A program made the translations under genes and the position numbers. Shown here piece after piece: positions 1 to 5,260 of a stretch of DNA of 5,260 nucleotides (its first letter is position 1; each line of letters opens with the position of its first letter). Source of the DNA: Bacteroidota bacterium (GTDB lineage Bacteria > Bacteroidota > Bacteroidia > Chitinophagales > Chitinophagaceae); the NCBI GenBank assembly GCA_023427575.1, contig JAEZAY010000001.1, positions 1-5,260 of the forward strand, given 5' to 3'. The notes under the pieces are model-generated. The model worked only from the letters and a program-made list of their open reading frames with translations. It did not search any database and was not told where the DNA came from.

Positions 1-259
1 GTCCTGAGATCTCTTTTTCTTTAATTAAAAGGTAGGTGATCAGAAACCCGCTCAGCACAAAAAAGAAATTCACACCCAGGTATCCGTGCTGAAAAAGAAT
101 TTCCACCCATTTGTAAAAACCCGGCGAAGAATCTTTCAAATAACTGAAAAAACTGAGATAGGAATGATAGAGGAAAACGGCAAAAAACGACAGGAACCGG
201 AGTCCGTCCAGGTTTGGAAAAAATATTTTTGTTTTGACAGTGCCTGCTGATGTCCCCAT
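1..259 (-). CDS. Acyltransferase family 3 (OafA/YrhL-like) membrane protein, N-terminal 86 residues, cut by the window edge
   Basis: Reading the minus strand from an ATG at 259 gives 86 residues that stay open to the left edge. They match the start of the acyltransferase 3 family: FFPNLDGLRFLSFFAVFLYH (residues 13-32) carries the family's LDGLR signature and the His (H32) usually taken as catalytic. HGYLGVNFFFVLSGFLITYL (residues 58-77) is the second hallmark, G-x-x-G-V-x-x-FF-x-LSGFLI. These membrane proteins usually have about ten helices and transfer acyl groups, often acetyl, to sugars of surface polysaccharides. The ATG is the only credible start, because an in-frame TGA lies 25 bases upstream at 284-286. 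No strong ribosome binding site is visible. The gene follows the polymerase after 53 bases with no visible terminator, so it is probably co-transcribed. The family call is firm; the acceptor glycan and the acyl group are unknown, and most of the protein is outside the window. Confidence 0.93.
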   Translation of the reverse strand, partial: MGTSAGTVKTKIFFPNLDGLRFLSFFAVFLYHSYLSFFSYLKDSSPGFYKWVEILFQHGYLGVNFFFVLSGFLITYLLIKEKEISG

Positions 260-312
260 ATTCGGAATGCGCGCTTTAGATCTTCAGGAAAGCCGAAAGA
301 TAAATTATTCTG
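260..312 (-). other. Short intergenic gap between polymerase and second acyltransferase
   Basis: These 53 bases contain no terminator hairpin and no convincing ribosome binding site. A TATCTTTC element on the minus strand (about 294-301) is one base from the TAnnTTTG box of Bacteroidota promoters, but no TTTG box is found at the normal spacing upstream. Co-transcription from the polymerase gene is the simplest reading. Confidence 0.45.
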
Positions 313-1815
313 CTAACGTGACTGGTTATACGTTTGTTTTATACCATCCATATTCTCCGACCCGGGCATTTTATCGGCTTCATTTGCCCGCATCAGAAAA
401 GCAATGGCAGCGTAAAAGTATAACACTGTGGGATATTGACCGATGGCCATTTGCGAAATTTGCGCTACCATCAAACTGAATATTGCCACCAGATGAACGG
501 CGGTGATCGTACGTAATTCCGGATCGCGGATTCGGTAAAACTGCCGGATTCCAAGGTATAGGATCATAAAATAAAGCACCATTAGCATAGCCAGACCGAT
601 ATAACCCTGCTCCATCATCACCTGCAGGTAACCACTATCGGGCGGAACAGAGCTGAGATAATGAAAAGGGGCATATCGTTTTCCATTCATCCCGCTGGAG
701 TTCAGTCCGCCCCCAAATGGGTTTTCATGCACATAGGGCTGCACTTTTTTCCGGTTTATTTCGCGAACCCCGGCGGAAGGGTCGCCAGTTCCTTTAATCA
801 GGGTTAGAACCCGGTTCAGGAGCGGATTGTTTCCGGCGGGAACCAAAAACACCACGCCAAGCGCCAGAGCAAAACCCGCGGAAATAAAAATGGTTCTTCG
901 TTCGTACAGCGTTAACAAAAGATAAAAGAAAAAACCGGCTATGATCATCAGGTAGCCGGTGCGGGTTCCTGTATAGCCGGATGCCAGAAGGCTCAGTACC
1001 GCCAGCAATGCCAGCACTGTTTTTTCCGGTTTTTTATTGCTGTTCAGGGTCAGGATAAGCATGATCAGGGCCGAAAAACTATACAAGATGCCGGCGCTGG
1101 CGGGATCGGAAACAAGCCCGAACTTTCGCTTCAGTCCATCCTGCACAAATAATGCATACCGCTCGGGATCGGAGATAATCCAGGCCCATTCAAAGTCAAA
1201 AAATCCAAACCATTGCTGGAAACAGGTATAAAGCACATGGATAGCCGCAATTACAATCCAGAACCGGGTAAATTTTCTGAAGCGCGAGCTATTGCTGAAA
1301 TAACAGTACGCAACATAAATAAAAGCCAGGTGGCTGACCTGTTTCCGGATAAAATTAAACCAGCCAAAACTGCTTTCCTGGTTGGGATTGAAGAACTGCA
1401 GGAAATAAAATCCAATCAGACCCGCAGAAAACAGAAAGACCGGTTCCCGGAACAATTTTGAAGGGAAGCTTTGTCCCAGTTTCTGTTGCAATAAATATCC
1501 CCCCATGGTGGCGTAGGTCAGCAACTCGGGGATCAGCCCGGTGGGCAGAACGGCATTATGGTTCAGGATCCGGTCGGGTAAGAGCAGAAAGAAACAACTG
1601 ATAAAGCAGATATAAAAGCCCCAAACCGGAACCAGCGTACAAATGCTACAAAGGATCAGGAAAGATATGCCCGATGCAATGGCAATAATAAGCGGGAAAT
1701 CGAGGAAAAGCGTGGCTGCAAGCGCCAGTACACTTAAAACAAAAGCAATCAGCAATTGTTTTATATGCGCTTTAATCAGAAACCATCGGCCGGATAGCGA
1801 CCTGCTTTTAATCAT
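313..1815 (-). CDS. O-antigen polymerase/ligase family (Wzy/WaaL-like, Wzy_C type) integral membrane protein
   Basis: This protein of 500 residues is very hydrophobic, with about 13-14 predicted membrane segments. Between the segments near residues 308-327 and 405-423 is a long, probably periplasmic loop. The Wzy_C hallmarks are visible: GTRTGYL at about 283-289 before a helix, the loop motif VREINRKKVQPYVHENPFGG at about 350-369, and PPDSGYLQVMMEQGYIGLAM at about 391-410, the usual D/H-x-x-Y/L-x-x-x-x-E-x-G-x-x-G pattern. Proteins of this family polymerise or transfer undecaprenyl-linked glycans on the outer face of the inner membrane; sequence alone does not separate Wzy from WaaL function. 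I start it at the ATG at 1815. A longer frame opens at a TTG at 1863, but its first 16 codons overlap the small ORF just upstream in another frame, and a purine run (AAGAAAA) sits at a suitable distance from 1815. It lies 11 bases after the small ORF and 53 bases before the second acyltransferase, consistent with one operon. Confidence 0.9.
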   Translation of the reverse strand: MIKSRSLSGRWFLIKAHIKQLLIAFVLSVLALAATLFLDFPLIIAIASGISFLILCSICTLVPVWGFYICFISCFFLLLPDRILNHNAVLPTGLIPELLTYATMGGYLLQQKLGQSFPSKLFREPVFLFSAGLIGFYFLQFFNPNQESSFGWFNFIRKQVSHLAFIYVAYCYFSNSSRFRKFTRFWIVIAAIHVLYTCFQQWFGFFDFEWAWIISDPERYALFVQDGLKRKFGLVSDPASAGILYSFSALIMLILTLNSNKKPEKTVLALLAVLSLLASGYTGTRTGYLMIIAGFFFYLLLTLYERRTIFISAGFALALGVVFLVPAGNNPLLNRVLTLIKGTGDPSAGVREINRKKVQPYVHENPFGGGLNSSGMNGKRYAPFHYLSSVPPDSGYLQVMMEQGYIGLAMLMVLYFMILYLGIRQFYRIRDPELRTITAVHLVAIFSLMVAQISQMAIGQYPTVLYFYAAIAFLMRANEADKMPGSENMDGIKQTYNQSR

Positions 1816-1826
1816 ATAGGGTTTTC

Positions 1827-1925
1827 TTAAAAAAACAAAAACCAAACAAACATTGCCAGGCAAAATATGAATGCAAATCCAAGCGCCAGAATTTCAAAGA
1901 ACCGGGTATTTTTCGGTGTATTCAT
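1827..1925 (-). CDS. Small single-helix membrane ORF, 32 residues, unknown function
   Basis: An ATG at 1925 opens 32 codons ending in TAA at 1827. The peptide starts MNTPKNTRFFEI, with a short basic N-terminus, followed by one hydrophobic stretch from about residue 10 to the end (closing CLAMFVWFLFF). This is the layout of a one-pass inner-membrane peptide with its N-terminus inside by the positive-inside rule. It fills the gap between the acyltransferase stop (12 bases upstream) and the polymerase ATG (11 bases downstream), on the same strand. That packing is the main reason to think it is real. The stop codon overlaps the purine run before the polymerase ATG, so translation of the two could be coupled. 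I do not recognise a family. It might be a subunit or stabiliser of the neighbouring membrane enzymes, a leader peptide that tunes polymerase translation, or a chance frame; hydrophobic T-rich DNA can produce such frames. Confidence 0.6.
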   Translation of the reverse strand: MNTPKNTRFFEILALGFAFIFCLAMFVWFLFF

Positions 1926-1937
1926 ATCTTAAAAATA

Positions 1938-3101
1938 TCAGTGGTTTTGACCGGAGCTGCTTCCTTTTATCTGAACAGGCTCCGTTTTTATGCTCCAGGA
2001 TTTTTTCTCCGATTCGATTGATGGATTTGGTTTTTTCAGTGTAAAAAGCCACCAGGCACCCAAACGGTTGGCCAGATTGTAAACAATAATCGGAACCGTG
2101 ATTCCCAGTACGATACTAACGGGCAGCAACACAGGAATCCAGGTATAGTCGAAGATCCTTACAAAACTGATCCTTGTGAAAGAAGTCACCATCAGGTGCA
2201 TAACATAAATATGAAGGGAGTGATATCCCACCACTCTTAAAAACTTCAGGGTATTGAGTCTTTCCAGTATGAATGAAACATTGATCACAAAGGCCCCGCC
2301 AATCAGGGCCGCCACCGCGTATAAAACGGGAACCTGGTATTGAACGAAATAATCATTCTTTGCCTGAAGATTGAGTTCGGTAAAATAATACTGCACAATT
2401 AAAAACAGCGGCAGCAGGAAATAAAAGGTCCGGGCTGAACCAAGCACTTTGTAATTTTTCGAATTCAGAATAAAATCCGATACCAGGTCGCCGATCGCAA
2501 AAAAGAAATAAAAGAAGAGTACATCAAATAAAAATCCCACTTCTATCTTATAGAAGTAAAACAGCCCGGCCGCCGAATAAAATATTAAACCCAGCAAAAG
2601 CTGGTGACCGGCTTTCAGTTTGGCGTACTTTCTTAATACAACGTATAGAAGCCCTACAAAGAACAGGGCATTCAGATACCAGAACTGTTCAATCCTCCTC
2701 GGATTGATGATCAGGTTTAGAAAGTCGATTGGTTCTCTGTCGGCATGAACATAATCGGCAAAGATCAACTGCAGCGCCACCTGGATACCACCCCAGATCA
2801 GCAGGGGATAAAATATGGTTTGGAATCGCTTATTGATATATTCCCGGAACCCGTTTCTGGCCAGTGCAGCAGAGAAAAACATTCCTGATACGATGAAAAA
2901 AAGCGGCATCCGGAAACTGAAGAAAAATATATTCGTGTACTTGAGCCAGGGATAGCTGTATGAACCCTCGCCGATATAGGCCAGGCCTTCGAACACGTGG
3001 CGGTAGCAAACAAGTATAATGCTGATACCTCTTGCATAATCCACCCATGGGAACCGGGTTCTTCCAAGCACTTTCCCGGAATTAAAAAGAAGATCCTTCA
3101 T
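1938..3101 (-). CDS. Acyltransferase family 3 integral membrane protein
   Basis: With the ATG at 3101 the product has 387 residues, normal for this family, and about ten membrane segments. Visible hallmarks are WVDYARGISIILVCYRHVFE (residues 19-38, with the candidate catalytic His35), FRMPLFFIVSG (63-73), FWYLNALFF (140-148) and LHIYVMH (296-302). The family moves acyl groups across or at the inner membrane onto sugars and other acceptors. Here the neighbours suggest a surface polysaccharide, but substrate and acyl donor are unknown. The last 30 or so residues form a polar, charged tail rich in Lys, Ser and Glu that probably lies in the cytoplasm. A longer frame begins at a TTG at 3167, but that codon is in the terminator loop of the preceding gene and the extra 22 codons would start by crossing the terminator arm and its T-tract, so I reject it. 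No convincing Shine-Dalgarno sequence precedes 3101. The small ORF begins 12 bases after the stop. Confidence 0.9.
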   Translation of the reverse strand: MKDLLFNSGKVLGRTRFPWVDYARGISIILVCYRHVFEGLAYIGEGSYSYPWLKYTNIFFFSFRMPLFFIVSGMFFSAALARNGFREYINKRFQTIFYPLLIWGGIQVALQLIFADYVHADREPIDFLNLIINPRRIEQFWYLNALFFVGLLYVVLRKYAKLKAGHQLLLGLIFYSAAGLFYFYKIEVGFLFDVLFFYFFFAIGDLVSDFILNSKNYKVLGSARTFYFLLPLFLIVQYYFTELNLQAKNDYFVQYQVPVLYAVAALIGGAFVINVSFILERLNTLKFLRVVGYHSLHIYVMHLMVTSFTRISFVRIFDYTWIPVLLPVSIVLGITVPIIVYNLANRLGAWWLFTLKKPNPSIESEKKSWSIKTEPVQIKGSSSGQNH

Positions 3102-3191
3102 CAGGTCTGAAGATAAGAAATCAAGGCTGGAAACATTACTAAAAAAAAGATCCGGGAATGTTGCCAATCCCGGATCTTTTATGATGAATCC
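3102..3191 (-). other. Intergenic region between the surface protein gene and the polysaccharide cluster
   Basis: These 90 bases hold the terminator of the surface protein gene, then about 40 bases before the acyltransferase ATG. A promoter for the cluster would have to lie in these 40 bases or overlap the terminator. The only candidate I see is a TATCTTC element (minus strand, about 3112-3118), which partly resembles the TAnnTTTG box of Bacteroidota, but there is no TTTG at the expected distance upstream. The promoter therefore stays unassigned; partial read-through of the terminator is the alternative. Confidence 0.5.
3141..3180 (-). terminator. Strong intrinsic (Rho-independent) terminator after the surface protein gene
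   Basis: On the minus strand a perfect 13-base-pair stem, AAAAGATCCGGGA (3180-3168) with TCCCGGATCTTTT (3157-3145), encloses a 10-base loop and ends in a run of eight T (3148-3141). The stem begins 11 bases after the TAA of the surface protein gene, the classic position. On the plus strand the stem is followed by only four T, all of them part of the stem, so it should act mainly on leftward transcription. It separates the surface protein gene from the acyltransferase-polymerase cluster. Confidence 0.92.
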
Positions 3192-5260
3192 TTATTTTAA
3201 ACTGCGCATCAGTTTTCCGGAGCTTACCGGCTGATTGTTTACGCGCAGCGTTACGATATAAACGCCTTTGCTTAATTTATTGGGTTTAACATTGAGGGAA
3301 ACCGTATTGTTTCCTGCTGCCAGCGTGCCAAGATCCTTTTTATATGCGATCCGGCCTGCGAGATCCACAATATCCACAGTGATCCTGTTATCGGCCGCGG
3401 AATTATAAAATTCCAGATTGACCGTTTCAACAAATGGATTGGGATACATTTTCAGGCTTTCCAGTTTGGTTTCCTGGTTCAGCATCACTGCCTCCTGCGT
3501 TTGAGGATTGATCAGCGCCTGGTTCAATACCGTACCCCCTGCTGCATCGCTGTAGCCTTCGATGGTGATGGCCGAATGGAAACCATACACTGCCTGGCTG
3601 GTTGTTGAAAGTTCCAGCAATACCTGGCCATTTTCGTCGGGCACCACATCACCGATGTACACCATCTTGGTAGTGTTCTCCCATGCATTCAGGTAGGCGG
3701 TTCTTCCGTTGATGGTATAGGTTGCGGTATAATCACCCTGCAATGTCCATCCCGGAGTTCCAATGCTGGAAAGGAATCCAAAACGATAGCGCTTGCCCTG
3801 CTGCAAACCGGAAACCCGGATATGCGCCACCTGACTTCTGTCGAGCCAGTAACTGCTTGCGAGTACATTATCAGGAGCAATTCCTGAATTGTTTCCAGTG
3901 CGTTTTCCGGCATTGTTCTCACCATTAAACAGTTGTTCAAACGTGAGTGAAAGCGGAGTTCCGCCACCCTGATGATTGGTCAGGTTTGAATAGGTGGTTG
4001 GTTCCTCGGCCAGGGCCTGAAGGTTATTCCATGGCGCCGGAGCATTTGCCACCTGGAAGTTGAAGTTCACAAATACCTGCCATTCCGGTGTAATTGTCTG
4101 AACGGAATTGCTGTATTCAGAATAATCAGCTCCCACTTTCGCACGAACCCGGAAATAATAGCGGGTGTTTGGTTTTAAACCACTGATATTATGTTTTGAA
4201 ACATTTCCGGCTACCGAAACATTTGTAACGCCGCTGCCGAAATTTGAACTGGTGGAATACTGGATCTGATATCCGTCTGAAACATTTTCACCAATCGCAC
4301 GGTCTGACCATGTTAAGGAAACCGATGTTGTGTTCAGCGGTTCCGCATATAGGTTAGCTGGGCTCATAATGGTGATTGCCGGATTGTATTCTTCCAGTAA
4401 AATCGCATTCAGGTATTGTTTGGCTCCCTGCTTCAAATATTCAAATTCTATCTCCCCTGCCGCATTCGGAATAAGTCCGTTGAGATTTGCCGTTTCGCGG
4501 GTGTTATTCCTTGCATTTACAATATCCGTTTCTGTTCCGCTCTTCGCCTGCGATGGAGCCGTATAACCTTCATTATAACTGGAAATGATGGACAGGTTAT
4601 ATTTCATTGCTGGATTTAAACCGGTAAAGCGGAATTTGCGGGGCAGGGCATCATCGTCGTGAATACCGGAAGCAAGCACAACATCGGGTACAACCCCACT
4701 ATTGTTTCCGGTAATATGACCCAGCGTAAAGGTTCCATCCCAACGGGTAAGTGAAACCAGTTTAAAGTTGGTGGTTGCATTATTTTCATCCCTCAGGAAA
4801 GCCGTGGTATGGTTAACGTCCCGGCTGCCCAGCCAGTTGTTCCAGGGTGCCGGAGCATTATTGCCCGTTCCCAGATTAACAAATACGGTACGGGTGTTTT
4901 TATCCCCCACTGATACATTCATCAGTTTTGAGAATGAACCTCCAAAATTATCTGAAACAACCACATTCAATGCATGCCAGCCGATATCGTTGGTAGTTGG
5001 TTCGGCTGTGATCCGGTAATTGCCGCCCCCCAGATTATCGAGGGTAACAAATGCGGGTTTGTTTTGGATCGAAACAGTGAGAATATCTCCGGGGCTGTCG
5101 CTGACAGAGAAATTAATGACACCGCTCTGTTCCGCTTTCAGGGTCAGATCGCCACCACCGGTGATGGTTGGATTAAAATTACCCGTCACCAGGTTGATGG
5201 TATCACTGCTGATTCCTGTTCCGTATCTGTTTACGCCCACCACATAATAGTAATAAGATG
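3192..5260 (-). CDS. Large secreted surface protein with Ig-like and FN3 domains, duplicated APAPWNN modules and a T9SS type A sorting domain (N-terminus outside the window)
   Basis: The frame is open to the right edge: 688 residues are visible and the true start lies beyond it. A GTG at 5243 opens the same frame but is not a start, because the codons before it (SYYYYVVGVNRYG) continue a fibronectin type III ending. In order, the fragment has the end of that FN3 domain (1-20), an Ig/cadherin-like beta domain (about 33-117), module A (125-291), an FN3 domain (about 303-392, with SVSLTWS and NTRYYFRVRA), module B (395-569), a linker, and a C-terminal sorting domain (about 599-688) with MYPNPF, DLAGRIAYKK, LSKGVYIVTL and a basic end. 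The last domain directs export through the type IX secretion system and is removed on secretion, so the mature protein is expected at the cell surface or outside the cell. No catalytic motif is visible; a structural, adhesive or carbohydrate-binding role is inferred. A terminator follows 11 bases after the stop. Confidence 0.92.
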   Translation of the reverse strand, partial: SYYYYVVGVNRYGTGISSDTINLVTGNFNPTITGGGDLTLKAEQSGVINFSVSDSPGDILTVSIQNKPAFVTLDNLGGGNYRITAEPTTNDIGWHALNVVVSDNFGGSFSKLMNVSVGDKNTRTVFVNLGTGNNAPAPWNNWLGSRDVNHTTAFLRDENNATTNFKLVSLTRWDGTFTLGHITGNNSGVVPDVVLASGIHDDDALPRKFRFTGLNPAMKYNLSIISSYNEGYTAPSQAKSGTETDIVNARNNTRETANLNGLIPNAAGEIEFEYLKQGAKQYLNAILLEEYNPAITIMSPANLYAEPLNTTSVSLTWSDRAIGENVSDGYQIQYSTSSNFGSGVTNVSVAGNVSKHNISGLKPNTRYYFRVRAKVGADYSEYSNSVQTITPEWQVFVNFNFQVANAPAPWNNLQALAEEPTTYSNLTNHQGGGTPLSLTFEQLFNGENNAGKRTGNNSGIAPDNVLASSYWLDRSQVAHIRVSGLQQGKRYRFGFLSSIGTPGWTLQGDYTATYTINGRTAYLNAWENTTKMVYIGDVVPDENGQVLLELSTTSQAVYGFHSAITIEGYSDAAGGTVLNQALINPQTQEAVMLNQETKLESLKMYPNPFVETVNLEFYNSAADNRITVDIVDLAGRIAYKKDLGTLAAGNNTVSLNVKPNKLSKGVYIVTLRVNNQPVSSGKLMRSLK
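3552..4076 (-). repeat. Module B: second copy of the APAPWNN/TGNNSG domain in the surface protein
   Basis: About 175 residues from VFVNFNFQVANAPAPWNN to the segment ending SAITIEGY. It shares a series of landmarks in the same order with module A: VFVN near the start, APAPWNN, a Thr-Gly-Asn-Asn-Ser-Gly motif followed by PDNVLAS, a GL-x-x-x-x-RY turn, an Asn-rich strand (LNAWENTT), and a closing VVPDENGQ segment. It is a diverged protein-level duplication rather than a recent DNA copy. The fold looks all-beta, similar to a carbohydrate-binding or malectin-like sandwich; this is inferred from composition and pattern only. Confidence 0.8.
4386..4886 (-). repeat. Module A: first copy of the APAPWNN/TGNNSG domain in the surface protein
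   Basis: About 167 residues from VFVNLGTGNNAPAPWNN to LNAILLEEY. It aligns in order with module B: NAPAPWNN, TGNNSGVVPDVVLASG against TGNNSGIAPDNVLASS, GLNPAMKYNLSIISS against GLQQGKRYRFGFLSS, and LIPNAAGEIEFEY against VVPDENGQVLLEL. An FN3 domain separates the two copies. The middle part, with RWDGTFTLGH, is where the copies differ most, which would fit different ligands or only structural drift. Confidence 0.8.

Noticed and set aside
294..301. TATCTTTC as a possible Bacteroidota promoter box before the second acyltransferase
   Set aside because: It differs from TAnnTTTG at the last base and no TTTG element is found at the usual distance upstream.
234..479. Plus-strand frame of 81 codons
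   Set aside because: It crosses the start of one recognised minus-strand gene and the end of another, has no protein-like features and is a shadow frame.
1213..1461. Plus-strand frame of 82 codons
   Set aside because: It is entirely antisense to the polymerase gene and has no recognisable motif.
2029..2052. Imperfect hairpin with T-rich and A-rich arms near the 3' end of the acyltransferase
   Set aside because: It sits inside the coding region about 90 bases before the stop, the arms are low complexity with a mismatch, and no gene ends there.
2539..2557. Perfect 8-base inverted repeat (ACTTCTAT, 3-base spacer, ATAGAAGT)
   Set aside because: It lies in the middle of the acyltransferase coding region, has no T-tract and is AT-rich; the codons explain it and chance is sufficient.
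2798..3067. Minus-strand frames of 89 and 72 codons overlapping the acyltransferase start region
   Set aside because: They lie in another frame over the strongly conserved acyltransferase motifs and show no membrane or domain features of their own.
4768..5247. Two adjacent plus-strand frames of 83 and 75 codons
   Set aside because: Both are antisense to the surface protein, whose domains are clearly recognised on the other strand.
1..5260. CRISPR array, transposase, tRNA/rRNA or attachment sites
   Set aside because: I found no regularly spaced direct repeats, terminal inverted repeats, transposase motifs or structural RNA signatures; the window is almost fully occupied by the minus-strand genes.

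Overview
The window most likely comes from a member of the phylum Bacteroidota with moderate GC content. The clearest marker is a long surface protein that ends in a type A type IX secretion sorting domain (MYPNPF motif and a final basic MRSLK). Gene starts lack strong Shine-Dalgarno sequences, which also fits this phylum. The sequence does not allow a genus call; Chitinophagaceae or Cytophagales-like bacteria are plausible by inference only.

Every supported gene is on the minus strand, so transcription runs from right to left. The right end (3192-5260) holds the C-terminal 688 residues of a large secreted multidomain protein whose N-terminus lies outside the window. Just past its stop codon is a strong intrinsic terminator (3141-3180). 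Beyond the terminator is a compact cluster: an integral-membrane acyltransferase (1938-3101), a 32-codon single-helix membrane ORF (1827-1925), a Wzy/WaaL-like O-antigen polymerase or ligase (313-1815), and the first 86 residues of a second OafA-like acyltransferase (1-259), which leaves the window on the left.

The left cluster looks like part of an exopolysaccharide or O-antigen locus: one gene to polymerise or transfer the glycan and two membrane acyltransferases that could acylate it. The surface protein beside it would be exported by T9SS and perhaps anchored to the cell surface. A link between that protein and the glycan is inferred from position only, because the terminator separates the two transcription units.

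Three points need attention. The small ORF at 1827-1925 fits exactly between two genes and is easily missed. The longest possible ORFs for the polymerase and the complete acyltransferase begin at TTG codons inside neighbouring elements, so both starts should be moved downstream. The surface protein carries two diverged copies of a module of about 170 residues with APAPWNN and TGNNSG signatures, for which I cannot name a family with certainty.
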